A DNA stretch of 64,000 nucleotides, taken from JAAFHB01 sp963677935 (GTDB taxonomy: Bacteria > Bacteroidota > Bacteroidia > Bacteroidales > Prolixibacteraceae). The stretch is taken from assembly GCA_963677935.2 (NCBI GenBank), contig CAXXEH010000003.1, forward strand, positions 1,736,001 to 1,800,000. The letters are read 5' to 3'. Made by a program: the position numbers and the translations under genes. The notes below the pieces were generated by a model. That model worked only from the letters and a program-made list of their open reading frames with translations. It ran no database searches and was not told the origin of the DNA. Below, piece after piece: positions 18,300 through 27,447 of the stretch (the stretch's first letter is position 1; every line of letters starts with the position of its first letter).

Positions 18300-19565
18300 T
18301 TATACTTTAAAGTCAGGAATACCGTCAAAATCAAGTGTGGCAAAATAATCTTCGAGTGTTTCTCCCCTTCTGATCTGAACAACCTCTCCATCTTCACGAA
18401 GCAGTAACTCTGCAGAGCGAAGCTTTCCGTTATAATTAAAGCCCATTGAATGACCATGAGCGCCGGTATCGTGAATAACCACAATATCGCCTGTTGCCAA
18501 TTTTGGTAAAACCCGATTAATGGCAAATTTGTCATTATTTTCGCATAGTGATCCGGTCACATCGTACATGATCTTTGTGGGTAACTCATCCTTGCCTGGG
18601 ACAGAAATATGATGATAAGACCCGTATAGTGCCGGCCGCATCAGATTAGCCATACATGAATCAAGTCCAGCATATTTTTTGTAGGTATTTTTAATATGCA
18701 ACACCTTGCTTACCAGGTAGCCAAAAGGTCCGGTTATGGCACGACCCGATTCGAAATAAAGTTTAATGGGTTTGAGCCCGTTTCCAACGATGTATTTATC
18801 GTAATTGGCCTTTATCCCTCTGCTCATCTGCTCTAAATCGACCTCTTTCTGATCTGGCTTATAAGGAATACCGATTCCCCCGCCAAGATTGGCAAATTCA
18901 AAGTTAATATTTAATTTTTTTGACAGATCTGCGATCAATTCAAATAGAATCTGAGCGGTTCCACCAAAATAGTCGGCATCAAGTTCATTGGAGGCGACCA
19001 TGGTATGAATCCCAAAACGTTTTACCCCTTTGTCGATGAGCATCTGATAACCCTCGAAAAGCTGACTTCTTGTAAATCCGTATTTTGCCTCCTCTGGATG
19101 CCCGATGATCGCATTTCCCTCTTTTAAAGAACCGGGATTATAACGGAAACAGACCAGTTCAGGCAGACCGACATTCTCCTCAAGATACTGAATATGGCCA
19201 ATATCATCAAGATTGATAATTGCACCCAGCTCAATCGCCTTTTTATATTCGTAAGCCGGAGTGTCGTTGGAGGTAAACATGATCTCTTCACCCTTCATTC
19301 CAATCCGTTCAGCCAGTTCCAGTTCTGCAACAGAGCTACAATCGATTCCAAAACCTTCATTTCGAAGGATCTTCATCAAGTAGGGATTTGGAGCAGCTTT
19401 AATCGCATAATACTCTTTAAACCCTTCATTCCATGAAAATGCCTTCACAAACCTTTTGGCATAATTCCTGATCCCATTTTCATCGTAAATATGAAATGGT
19501 GTTGGATATTTTTCAATTATTTTTTCTAACGCTTCTTTTGTAAAAGGAAGTTTCTTTTCAGTCAT
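18300..19565 (-). CDS. lysA: Diaminopimelate decarboxylase-family PLP enzyme
   Basis: A fold-type III PLP decarboxylase; LysA converts meso-diaminopimelate to lysine. At 421 aa it has the PLP lysine in EYYAIKAAPNP (about residue 54), FGIDCSSVAELE, the phosphate-binding glycines in NLGGGIGIPY, ESGRAITG, and the C-terminal VTGSLCENNDKFA that supplies the active-site cysteine from the partner subunit. Related diamino-acid decarboxylases (for example carboxynorspermidine type) share these motifs, so substrate specificity is inferred. No other lysine genes are adjacent. A -7 element lies about 23 bp upstream. Confidence 0.85.
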   Translation of the reverse strand: MTEKKLPFTKEALEKIIEKYPTPFHIYDENGIRNYAKRFVKAFSWNEGFKEYYAIKAAPNPYLMKILRNEGFGIDCSSVAELELAERIGMKGEEIMFTSNDTPAYEYKKAIELGAIINLDDIGHIQYLEENVGLPELVCFRYNPGSLKEGNAIIGHPEEAKYGFTRSQLFEGYQMLIDKGVKRFGIHTMVASNELDADYFGGTAQILFELIADLSKKLNINFEFANLGGGIGIPYKPDQKEVDLEQMSRGIKANYDKYIVGNGLKPIKLYFESGRAITGPFGYLVSKVLHIKNTYKKYAGLDSCMANLMRPALYGSYHHISVPGKDELPTKIMYDVTGSLCENNDKFAINRVLPKLATGDIVVIHDTGAHGHSMGFNYNGKLRSAELLLREDGEVVQIRRGETLEDYFATLDFDGIPDFKV

Positions 19566-19587
19566 AATATTTTAAATTAAAGCGATG

Positions 19588-19595
19588 CAAAATTA
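19588..19595 (-). promoter_or_regulatory. Putative -7 element for lysA
   Basis: TAATTTTG on the minus strand fits TAnnTTTG and lies 22 bp before the lysA ATG. Confidence 0.5.
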
Positions 19596-19684
19596 GGAAA
19601 TTTAAACACAGAATTAAATGTTAATCGCAGTTTATTCCTCCGGAATCAGAACAGACTGAAGGTTAAGAGGTTTTTGAAATCAAT

Positions 19685-19719
19685 AAAAAGAGGCCGGAAA
19701 TTATGTCCGGCCTCTTTTT
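19685..19719 (-). terminator. Terminator of the DUF4136 lipoprotein gene
   Basis: Arms AAAAAGAGGCCGGA and TCCGGCCTCTTTTT form a perfect 14-bp stem with a 7-nt loop, 20 bp after the DUF4136 stop; T run on the minus strand. Confidence 0.88.
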
Positions 19720-19738
19720 ATTGACTACGACAACTCCT

Positions 19739-20269
19739 TTAATGGGGATAATTTTTGAAGATCATGCCAACAACACTATTTATCGTTGCCTCCCTGGTTT
19801 CAGTACGGGGATTTACCAAACCTTCAGCAATACCCTCCCATATCATTTTCTTCTCCGGAACATCGATCAAATCGATAAACAGCGTTCCTTCAATTGATTT
19901 GTTTACATCAACATAGGTATTTGAAGATCCCCATCCATGGTAATACATAAACGGACCACCCATACTGTAGGTATTTGCCGTTGCGGAATACTTATTTTTC
20001 CCTTTGACAAATGCATTGACCAGTACATCGGGTGTTGTAGAAACCTGATATCCCCTTGTCTCCATTTCGCGAGTGATCGCGTCTTTCAACCTACGACGGT
20101 TCAGATCATTCAGGGTAACTTTGTCAATCTCTTTGCTAAAATTGAAGGTTTTGTATTTCGAGAAGTCAACTTTACTGTCGTAATCCGTACTCACCCTGAT
20201 GCCTGTGCACCCGGCGACAAATATCATCACGATTACCGGTAAAAAAAATTTGAAGAAATTAGTTTTCAT
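19739..20269 (-). CDS. DUF4136 lipoprotein
   Basis: 176 aa from the ATG at 20269 (MKTNFFKFF); an in-frame GTG at 20293 is less likely because it would extend the signal peptide. The lipobox is VAGC. The mature domain carries the DUF4136 hallmarks: VSTDYDSKVDFSKYKTFNF near the N-terminus, IDKVTLNDLNRRRLKDAI and the end GTLFIDLIDVPEKKMIWEG. DUF4136 proteins are widespread envelope lipoproteins of unknown role. The gene ends in its own terminator and follows the 626-aa envelope gene on the same strand with an 87-bp gap. Confidence 0.9.
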   Translation of the reverse strand: MKTNFFKFFLPVIVMIFVAGCTGIRVSTDYDSKVDFSKYKTFNFSKEIDKVTLNDLNRRRLKDAITREMETRGYQVSTTPDVLVNAFVKGKNKYSATANTYSMGGPFMYYHGWGSSNTYVDVNKSIEGTLFIDLIDVPEKKMIWEGIAEGLVNPRTETREATINSVVGMIFKNYPH

Positions 20270-20356
20270 GGCGTTAAAATTTGAATTAAACACTTATTTA
20301 TAAATTGAGTTTTCTTGTCTGTTATTTGAACTGATTTTTCTCTTGTTGCTAATCAC

Positions 20357-22237
20357 CTATTGTTTTCTGCCTTGGCTATCCTCAGTTTTTGAACTTTTAG
20401 TGGAATTTGACCGTTCAGCAGATCTTCTTACGCGTGCTTCTTTCTGGCTGGTTGGCTGTGTCGTTGCAGGTTGTCCTGCCCGCTGCGCTGATCTTCCTGA
20501 CGGTTCTCCCGTTGATGTATTTGCCCCCCGTTGCTGTACGGCCGAAGATGATCTGTCAACTCGTGAAGCTGATCTTCCAGTTCGTTCACTCTGATTCGGT
20601 GCGCCATTGCTACGCTGAGGAGCTGCCGAACCCTGTTGTACAGCCGGTCTGCTTTGTGGGTTACCATTTGACGAACGGTTTAATATTGAGCCATTCTCCC
20701 GGACCCTGCCTGTACCATTGCTTCCGGACTGTGGCCTTTCAAAATTACTATTGTTCTGTGATGCACGTTGTTGTGAACTGCCTGTTGAAGTTCTTCCCTG
20801 TGAGGAAGGTGCAGGAGTTGCCTCTCTTCTGATTGAACCATTGCGAGGCGCTGAACCGTTACGATTGTAGGGCCCTTCCGTTCCACCAGGTCTTACGGAA
20901 TCATATTTTCGACGATTGATGGTATTCCCTGTTCCAACTCCTTGTCTTGAATTTGAAGATCCGTTTTGTCTGTAAATACCACTGCTACTTCTGCCATTGG
21001 TCCCCGATTCCATTGAATTTGGTTGTCGGACAATATTGTTTCCCCGTTGATGATCGATTCTTTCAAGCCTTGAATTATTTACCCTCGGATTATTAATCAC
21101 ATTCGATTCAATGGAGCGGTAAAAACCGTTATGCGGAAAAGAACGCGGTGATTCCTTGTACCTTTTCATATAATGATTTTCATAAAAATTATAATAATTA
21201 TACGAAAGATGTGGATACCATCTTGGATGATAGAAGGTTTGCCAATGAAGGAAGAAGTTCGATGGAAGTCCGACAAATACGATATTTCCGTAATGATTTC
21301 TGTAAAATCCAGTGTGGTAATACAACGGACGAGGTCTCCAGTAAGGGTCTGAATACCAGTATGGATATCCAAACCAGTAGGGATATGAGTTGATAACGCG
21401 AATATCGATAATCGGCTCTGATGAATCGATGTATCTTACTTCATTCCGCTCGCTCGCAAACTTTTCAGAGGCATCGAGCAATTCATTGTAAGCTTCCGGA
21501 TCTTTTTGAATCTGATTCTTATAGGCATCCATATCTACTCTGTTTTGTTCTGCAAGTTCACGTGAAACCTGTTCGAGACGACCCATTACCCAATTAGGAT
21601 CCTCACGGTAAACTTCACCAAGCGTGGCCGTAAACTCTTTATCATTAACGAGGGCAGAAACAATTTCCGGATAACCAATCAGTACATTCACACTCTCGCG
21701 TGTTTGCTGGTTATACGGATCCAGTACATATCTGAATTGACCATCTATTTCATTGTTTAACCGGTCAATACGAAGCAATACCTCATAATATCTGGGTCCG
21801 TATTTTTTCGCTGTTTCACGGATATCCTGGGGATAATTCGCAACAATCCGATCGACCTGTACTCCCGAAGGATTGCCATTACGGACCAAATCGGTGATCA
21901 GGTTGGGATAACGGGCCAGATCGTAAAAAGCACCCTGTGTCTCCTGATCATAACCTGAAATAATGTTCTTAAACTGATCCTGAGATTTTTTTTGTAACTC
22001 CTCTATTTTACTCAGTATCTCCGGGGTTTCGGCCACTTTGAGAATGTGGTTTTGAATATTTTTATCGAATCCGGCAATTGCATCAATTGTCGTACGGTCT
22101 TCATCAATCATTTGTAAAAGCGCATTCTTACTTCCTGACTGGGCAAAACTTTGTGCTGAAACACTCAGAATTAAAGCTAATAACATAATTATCTGACGAT
22201 TAATTCCTGTCAGTTGCTGATGCTTAGAAGTTTTCAT
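20357..22237 (-). CDS. Large secreted protein with Tyr/Trp-rich core and low-complexity tail
   Basis: 626 aa, function unknown. A signal peptide (about residues 15-33, ending SAQSFAQ) is followed by about 230 residues of helical, charged sequence containing repeated YP(E/N/Q)-(I/L)-type turns such as ARYPNLITDLV, VANYPQDIRE and IGYPEIVSALV, roughly 40 residues apart, suggesting degenerate helical repeats. Residues about 280-360 are extremely aromatic (SYPYWFGYPYWYSDPYWRP). The last about 240 residues are a low-complexity Ser/Asn/Arg/Gly/Gln tail, basic and probably disordered. This layout resembles DUF3300-type proteins, but I cannot confirm the family. It sits upstream of the DUF4136 lipoprotein and has a perfect inverted repeat in its leader. 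Confidence 0.7.
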   Translation of the reverse strand: MKTSKHQQLTGINRQIIMLLALILSVSAQSFAQSGSKNALLQMIDEDRTTIDAIAGFDKNIQNHILKVAETPEILSKIEELQKKSQDQFKNIISGYDQETQGAFYDLARYPNLITDLVRNGNPSGVQVDRIVANYPQDIRETAKKYGPRYYEVLLRIDRLNNEIDGQFRYVLDPYNQQTRESVNVLIGYPEIVSALVNDKEFTATLGEVYREDPNWVMGRLEQVSRELAEQNRVDMDAYKNQIQKDPEAYNELLDASEKFASERNEVRYIDSSEPIIDIRVINSYPYWFGYPYWYSDPYWRPRPLYYHTGFYRNHYGNIVFVGLPSNFFLHWQTFYHPRWYPHLSYNYYNFYENHYMKRYKESPRSFPHNGFYRSIESNVINNPRVNNSRLERIDHQRGNNIVRQPNSMESGTNGRSSSGIYRQNGSSNSRQGVGTGNTINRRKYDSVRPGGTEGPYNRNGSAPRNGSIRREATPAPSSQGRTSTGSSQQRASQNNSNFERPQSGSNGTGRVRENGSILNRSSNGNPQSRPAVQQGSAAPQRSNGAPNQSERTGRSASRVDRSSSAVQQRGANTSTGEPSGRSAQRAGQPATTQPTSQKEARVRRSAERSNSTKSSKTEDSQGRKQ

Positions 22238-22245
22238 GACTTACA

Positions 22246-22277
22246 TTTTTGTTTGTACACCTAATCACAAACAAAAA
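22246..22277 (-). promoter_or_regulatory. Perfect inverted repeat in the leader of the 626-aa gene
   Basis: TTTTTGTTTGT and ACAAACAAAAA form an 11-bp perfect inverted repeat with a 10-nt spacer, ending 9 bp before the start codon. It could be a leader hairpin or an operator. It lacks a following T run on either strand in a place that would suit a terminator. Confidence 0.45.
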
Positions 22278-22492
22278 GTCTGCCAGAAATGAAGAAATCA
22301 TTTCTGTTTAACCCTTATTTTCGAATATATTTTCCATAGGATCGAATGCCTAAACAGACCAGAAAATAACTCATTAAATTACAATAGTTTAATAATAAAA
22401 ACCGATGCGATTTCAATTTTGCAAAACTTTGTTGGTTGATATTTTGTTCTTCAGTACAATTATTGAAATTGTTTGAATTTAACAGAAGATCG

Positions 22493-23047
22493 ATGAAAAC
22501 ATATATTTCAATCCTAAGGGGAATTAACGTTGGAGGAAAGAATCTTATTAAGATGGATTCCTTACATAAATTGTTCGAAGACTTAGGTTTTCAAAACGTT
22601 AGAACTTATATTCAAAGTGGAAACGTAGTTTTTAGATGGAAAGCCTGCCATTTGGAAGAACTGGAGCAACTCATTTCAGCCGGGATATTAAAACGGTTTG
22701 CCATATCGGTTGCTGTTCTGATCAGAGAATACTCCGAGTTAAAAAATATCTTGTCTATGAATCCATTTTTAAAGTATTTAAAGGCAGACATTTCATATCT
22801 TCATATTACATTTTTATCAAAGTCTCCCGGAAATCTTTTTTTACAAATTTTAAAAAACAATTCCTATTTGCCTGACGAATACATTGTTAATGACAAAACA
22901 ATCTACCTGATGTGTCCCAATGGTTATGGTAAAACAAAGTTGACCAACAATTTTTTTGAAAATAAATCGGGAGAGAGGGCTACTACACGAAACCTGAAAA
23001 CACTTTTAGAGTTGGTGAAAATTAGTGAACAGATTGAAAACCAATAA
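22493..23047 (+). CDS. DUF1697 protein
   Basis: 184 aa from the ATG at 22493, which begins with the family signature MKTYISILRGINVGGKN; an upstream in-frame TTG (22436) adds residues with no family support. Other DUF1697 marks are the stretch NVRTYIQSGNVVF, LHITFLSKSP, and the closing KLTNNFFE then TTRNLKTLLEL. The family is common and uncharacterised biochemically. It lies alone between two larger genes and is followed by mfd on the same strand 87 bp later. Confidence 0.9.
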   Translation: MKTYISILRGINVGGKNLIKMDSLHKLFEDLGFQNVRTYIQSGNVVFRWKACHLEELEQLISAGILKRFAISVAVLIREYSELKNILSMNPFLKYLKADISYLHITFLSKSPGNLFLQILKNNSYLPDEYIVNDKTIYLMCPNGYGKTKLTNNFFENKSGERATTRNLKTLLELVKISEQIENQ

Positions 23048-23101
23048 AAAATCTACTTTCGAACTTTAAGGTTTAAACGCCTCAATCCTCCGATATTTTC
23101 G

Positions 23102-23109
23102 TAATTTTG
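23102..23109 (+). promoter_or_regulatory. Putative -7 element for mfd
   Basis: TAATTTTG matches TAnnTTTG; it ends 25 bp before the mfd start codon. Confidence 0.5.
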
Positions 23110-23134
23110 CCCGGTTGTCTGAAATATATCGACT

Positions 23135-26100
23135 TTGGAACTTAAGGAACTGCTTAAATATTATACTACACATCCATCCGTAATCGGATTACGTGAGAAA
23201 ATTTCACATTCTGATAACGGAAAAATCTCACTGAAAGGGTTAACCGGATCATCGCCGGCATTGGTAATGACCTCAGCCTATGTGCTCGATCCTTTCAGCA
23301 CAATAATAATTCTCAACGATCGTGAAGAGGCAGCCTATTTTTTTGATGATCTGAATGCGCTGGGCCTCGAAGATAAAATTTTATTCTTTCCATCCTCCTA
23401 CCGACGGAATATTGTTCACGAACGAATTGATAGTGAGAATATTATTTTTCGGACTGAAGTATTGAACAAATTAGCCCTTAACGATACCCCCTATTTTGTA
23501 ATCACCTATCCTGAGGCAATTATGGAGAAGGTGATTTCAGGATCGGGACTCGAAAAAAACACCTTGCATATACGGATAGGAGAAAAACTCTCCATCTCAT
23601 TTATTAATGAAGTGTTATTTGAGTATGGATTCGAACGGGTTGAGTTTGTTTATGAGCCTGGACAATATTCATTAAGGGGATCAATTATTGATATCTTCTC
23701 GTTTTCGAACGAAGATCCCTACCGGATTGATTTCTTCGGTGATGTGGTTGATTCGATCAGAACATTTGATATTGAGGACCAGATTTCAAAAGAGGCCCTT
23801 ACCCGGATCTCCATTATCCCCAATATTCAGGAAGGGCTACAGGATGAAAAACGGGTCTCACTTCTCGATTTTCTGAATCAAAAAATGGTAATTGCTGCGA
23901 ATAGTTTTGCCTATATTTCAGCTCAGATCAAACAACTGCAACAAGAAGCAACAGCGAAATTTAGCAACAATGAAACTGCCGGTCTGGTTATTTCCGGAAA
24001 GGAGTTCATGAGTGGAATAAATGATTTTACCTGTATTGAATTTGGTCCGACCCGTTTTTTTAGTCCTGTCGAAGAAATCATTTTCAGCACCTCCAAACAA
24101 CCTGTTTTTAATAAAAACTTTGATTTGCTGGGTCAGAACCTCAAATCTAACCGGCAAAAAGGGTACAGAAATATTCTATTTACCTCCAGTCCCAAGCAGA
24201 TTGAACGTCTACATGCAATCTTTGATGACAAAGGTGATCCACAAAAGATTGACAGTGTGCTATTTGCAATAAATGAGGGATTTGTTGACCACGATCTAAT
24301 GATTTGCTGTTATACCGATCACCAGATTTTTGAACGATATCACCGGTTTAAACTTCGTTCGAGGAAATCATCACGACAGGCAATTACCATCAAAGAGCTG
24401 AGTAAACTACATCCTGGCGATTTTGTGGTTCATATCGATCATGGCGTCGGGAAATTTGCCGGTCTGGTAAAAACGGAGATCAATGGAAATATACAGGAGG
24501 CAATAAGGTTAATCTATCGCGACAATGATTCATTGCTGGTAAGTATTCATTCATTGCATCGCATTGCCAAATATAAGGGGAAAGAGGGGCAAGAACCTAC
24601 TATCAATAAATTAGGTACAGCTGCCTGGCAAAACCTGAAAACAAAAACCAAGAATAAGGTAAAAGATATTGCCCGTGAACTGATCGCTCTCTACGCCAAA
24701 CGTAAGATGGAGAATGGATTTGCTTTTTCCGTTGATTCATACCTGCAGGAGGAATTGGAGGCTAGCTTTATTTATGAAGATACCCCCGATCAGTTGAAAG
24801 CCACCTGTTCGATTAAAGAGGATATGGAGAAACCAATGCCAATGGACCGTCTGATATGCGGTGATGTGGGATTTGGAAAGACGGAGGTAGCGATTAGAGC
24901 TGCTTTCAAGGCGGTTACCGATAGCAAACAGGTGGCAGTGCTGGTTCCAACCACAATTCTGGCCCTGCAGCATTATAAAACGTTTAAGGAGAGACTAAAG
25001 GATTTTCCATGCAATGTTCAATATATTAGCAGATTGCGTCATTCAGGAGATATAAAGACTGTATTAAAGGAGTTGACAGAAGGGAAAGTTGACATTATTA
25101 TTGGCACCCATAAGTTGATTGGTAAAGATGTGAAATTTAAAGATTTAGGTCTGCTCATCGTCGATGAGGAACAGCACTTTGGGGTCTCAGTAAAAGAGAG
25201 ACTGAAACAACTCAAAGCCAATGTCGATACTTTGACCCTGACAGCTACTCCTATTCCCCGCACACTTCAGTTTTCGCTGATGGGTGCACGCGATCTTTCG
25301 ATCATCAACACTCCCCCACCGAACAGGTACCCAATCAATACAGAAGTAAGTGTATTTGATGAGGAGATTATTCGGGATGCCATTAGTTACGAGGTCGCAC
25401 GTGGAGGACAGGTCTTTTTCATTAATAACCGGGTTTCGAATATTTATGAAATTGAGCTGCTGATCAAGCGACTTTGCCCAGGAGTCCGTACCGTTGTAGG
25501 ACATGGACAAATGGAAGGCGATAAACTCGAAAAGGTGATGTTTGACTTTGTAAATGGCGATTTTGATGTCTTAGTTGCCACTACCATCATTGAATCGGGT
25601 CTTGATATCCCCAATACTAACACCATCATTATCAATAATGCTCAGAATTTCGGACTCAGCGAACTTCACCAATTGCGCGGTCGTGTGGGCAGATCAAATA
25701 AAAAAGCATTCTGCTACTTGCTTGCCCCGCCGTTGACGGCAATGTCGGCAGATGCCCGTCGACGATTACAGGCAATAGAGGAGTTCTCCGAAATCGGAAG
25801 TGGTTTCAGCATTGCGATGCAGGATCTGGATATCCGGGGCGCAGGAAACCTGTTGGGTGGCGAGCAGAGCGGATTTATTGCCGATATCGGGTTTGAAGCA
25901 TATCACCGTATTTTGAACGAAGCAATGATGGAATTAAAAACGGGTGAGTTTCAGGATCTCTTTGAAGAGGAAAACGACGAAGCTTCGGGCACTTTCCTCG
26001 ACCTGAAATATGTAAACGATTGCAATATTGATACCGACCTTGAACTCCTTTTCCCGGACGAGTATATTTCCAGCATCTCTGAACGGATGTTACTCTACCG

Positions 26101-26476
26101 TGAACTGGACAATATGGAGAATGAAACAATGTTGCAACTTTTTGAGAAAGGGCTGATCGATCGGTTCGGACCCATTCCTGAAGCTTCGCGGGAATTGCTC
26201 GATGTGGTTCGCCTGCGATGGACAGCTATCTCACTGAATATTGAACGAATCATACTGAAGGAATCACGGATGATCTGCTATCTTCCTTCAGATCCTGCTT
26301 CAAAATATTATCATTCAATCCATTTTCAAAAACTGATGCAATGGATCGTTCAAAATCCTTCAAAATGCCGGGTAAAAGAGGGGAAGGGGAAGCTGACTAT
26401 CAATTTTTCAGATATTGACAGTTTGCATAAGGCTGTTGGGATGTTAGGTATAATATCTGAAAGGGTAAAGGAATGA
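23135..26476 (+). CDS. mfd: Transcription-repair coupling factor
   Basis: Mfd dislodges stalled RNA polymerase and recruits UvrA. 1113 aa: a UvrB-like N-terminal module (residues about 1-350), the RNA polymerase-interacting CarD-like domain (LHPGDFVVHIDHGVGKFAGL, about 425), then a RecG-like translocase with Walker A GDVGFGKTEVA (about 575), the DEEQHFGV box, TATPIPRTLQFS, IESGLDIPN and QLRGRVGRS, and the C-terminal TRCF domain. The initiation codon appears to be TTG at 23135 (MELKELLKYYTTHPSV): no ATG or GTG lies in a suitable place and the family starts at this point. The stop abuts the stop of the convergent PIN gene. Confidence 0.97.
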   Translation: MELKELLKYYTTHPSVIGLREKISHSDNGKISLKGLTGSSPALVMTSAYVLDPFSTIIILNDREEAAYFFDDLNALGLEDKILFFPSSYRRNIVHERIDSENIIFRTEVLNKLALNDTPYFVITYPEAIMEKVISGSGLEKNTLHIRIGEKLSISFINEVLFEYGFERVEFVYEPGQYSLRGSIIDIFSFSNEDPYRIDFFGDVVDSIRTFDIEDQISKEALTRISIIPNIQEGLQDEKRVSLLDFLNQKMVIAANSFAYISAQIKQLQQEATAKFSNNETAGLVISGKEFMSGINDFTCIEFGPTRFFSPVEEIIFSTSKQPVFNKNFDLLGQNLKSNRQKGYRNILFTSSPKQIERLHAIFDDKGDPQKIDSVLFAINEGFVDHDLMICCYTDHQIFERYHRFKLRSRKSSRQAITIKELSKLHPGDFVVHIDHGVGKFAGLVKTEINGNIQEAIRLIYRDNDSLLVSIHSLHRIAKYKGKEGQEPTINKLGTAAWQNLKTKTKNKVKDIARELIALYAKRKMENGFAFSVDSYLQEELEASFIYEDTPDQLKATCSIKEDMEKPMPMDRLICGDVGFGKTEVAIRAAFKAVTDSKQVAVLVPTTILALQHYKTFKERLKDFPCNVQYISRLRHSGDIKTVLKELTEGKVDIIIGTHKLIGKDVKFKDLGLLIVDEEQHFGVSVKERLKQLKANVDTLTLTATPIPRTLQFSLMGARDLSIINTPPPNRYPINTEVSVFDEEIIRDAISYEVARGGQVFFINNRVSNIYEIELLIKRLCPGVRTVVGHGQMEGDKLEKVMFDFVNGDFDVLVATTIIESGLDIPNTNTIIINNAQNFGLSELHQLRGRVGRSNKKAFCYLLAPPLTAMSADARRRLQAIEEFSEIGSGFSIAMQDLDIRGAGNLLGGEQSGFIADIGFEAYHRILNEAMMELKTGEFQDLFEEENDEASGTFLDLKYVNDCNIDTDLELLFPDEYISSISERMLLYRELDNMENETMLQLFEKGLIDRFGPIPEASRELLDVVRLRWTAISLNIERIILKESRMICYLPSDPASKYYHSIHFQKLMQWIVQNPSKCRVKEGKGKLTINFSDIDSLHKAVGMLGIISERVKE

Positions 26477-26896
26477 CTATTTCCTTATACTTACTAAATA
26501 TTCCTCTGCTGTCATAACCGGAATTTGCGATGCTTTGAAGTCTTTGCCATTTCTTGTGATCAAAATTGAGCAATCAGATTTCAACGCACTAAAATATTGA
26601 AGTGAATCTTCAACATCTGAAAAATTTGAATTAAGTCCTTTTTCAATTATTGATTCATCAAGATCACAAATGGCTGAAATAATTTTGAACTTCCTAAGTT
26701 TTTGCTTCGATATTTCAGAATTCTCAAACTTAGTAAGAAAATAGCTTACAGTGGAATAAGATAATGCGGATACCACGATGGTCACCTTACCTTTATCAGC
26801 CAGAGATGCAATCCTGGCAATTGAATTATAATAAGGCATTCGTTCACCTAATAGATCCAACATAATATTGGTATCGAGAAAGAGTTTCGTGTTCAT
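26477..26896 (-). CDS. PIN-domain toxin (VapC-like ribonuclease)
   Basis: 139 aa. The PIN-fold acidic residues are visible: LFLDTNIMLDLL (first Asp), YFLTKFENSE mid-helix, FSDVEDSLQYFSA (Asp-x-x-Asp/Glu cluster) and ITRNGKDF (last Asp). PIN toxins cleave RNA and are held by a cognate antitoxin. The start codon overlaps the stop of the upstream antitoxin gene (ATGA, 26893-26896), a typical toxin-antitoxin arrangement that couples translation. Confidence 0.9.
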   Translation of the reverse strand: MNTKLFLDTNIMLDLLGERMPYYNSIARIASLADKGKVTIVVSALSYSTVSYFLTKFENSEISKQKLRKFKIISAICDLDESIIEKGLNSNFSDVEDSLQYFSALKSDCSILITRNGKDFKASQIPVMTAEEYLVSIRK

Positions 26897-27153
26897 TTAT
26901 ATTTCTGTGTCAGGTATTCCGAATAATCTGATTTATAATCCAGATCTGCTGGTAGATGAACTCCGGAAGAAATACTCTTTACAAACGGCGTTATCCCAAT
27001 ATCAGTTGCATCCTTTTCAGAATTATCTTCAACCGTAAGTGATTGAAGATAAGACTCAATAATTCTTGAAAGACTTCTTTTGCGCGATGATGCATATTCT
27101 TTTGCCCGTTTAATCACAATCGTATCAAGCTTTAATGTGAGTTTTGTATCCAT
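26893..27153 (-). CDS. DUF6364-type antitoxin
   Basis: 86 aa from the ATG at 27153 (MDTKLTLKLD); the frame is open further upstream to 27288 but that portion has no antitoxin character and would cover the promoter. The N-terminal half is a ribbon-helix-helix-like DNA-binding module (KLTLKLDTIVIKRAKEYAS, then RKRSLSRIIESYLQSL) and the acidic C-terminal half probably wraps the toxin. It is the first gene of the pair and is preceded by the best -33/-7 promoter in the window, which it presumably autorepresses. Confidence 0.87.
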   Translation of the reverse strand: MDTKLTLKLDTIVIKRAKEYASSRKRSLSRIIESYLQSLTVEDNSEKDATDIGITPFVKSISSGVHLPADLDYKSDYSEYLTQKYK

Positions 27154-27173
27154 AACAAAAATAATTATACGTA

Positions 27174-27205
27174 CAAATATAATGAAATCATCCGTATAAT
27201 CCAAA
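27174..27205 (-). promoter_or_regulatory. Promoter of the antitoxin-toxin operon
   Basis: TTTG (27205-27202), 20-nt spacer, TATATTTG (27181-27174): an exact match to the Bacteroidota -33/-7 consensus, 20 bp upstream of the antitoxin ATG. Confidence 0.72.
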
Positions 27206-27327
27206 CTTAATGGATGAAATTTGTCCGGCAATTTCTCCCAATCTGCCAATTCCTCATCAGAAGAGCCTATAATACCAGTCCTGGCCAATTATTATGTCAA
27301 AATTTCAGATTTAAACAAATAAAGCTT

Positions 27328-27338
27328 GACAAAATGTC
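27328..27338 (+). promoter_or_regulatory. Small palindrome upstream of clpB
   Basis: GACA-AAA-TGTC lies 110 bp before clpB within cttGACAaaaTGTCtg. A stress-regulator site is possible but rests only on symmetry and position. The 27154-27447 spacer shows no other structure. Confidence 0.25.
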
Positions 27339-27447
27339 TGATAATCAGCATTGGCAGGAGATTTGAGCGATCGGACACGAGCGTTGTGATTCATGGTTCG
27401 ATTAGCAATTCTCCCACATGTTTAAGCAAAACTAAAAAATCAATGAT

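Noticed and set aside
20343..20832. Two plus-strand frames (Cys/Pro rich) opposite the tail of the 626-aa gene
   Set aside because: They are antisense shadows of a low-complexity coding region and have no independent support.
27154..27288. N-terminal extension of the antitoxin frame
   Set aside because: It would cover the consensus promoter and starts at TTG, whereas the ATG at 27153 begins the DUF6364-like domain.
27385..27420. ggttcgatta segment as a possible tRNA T-loop upstream of clpB
   Set aside because: No acceptor, anticodon or D-stem partners can be drawn around it.
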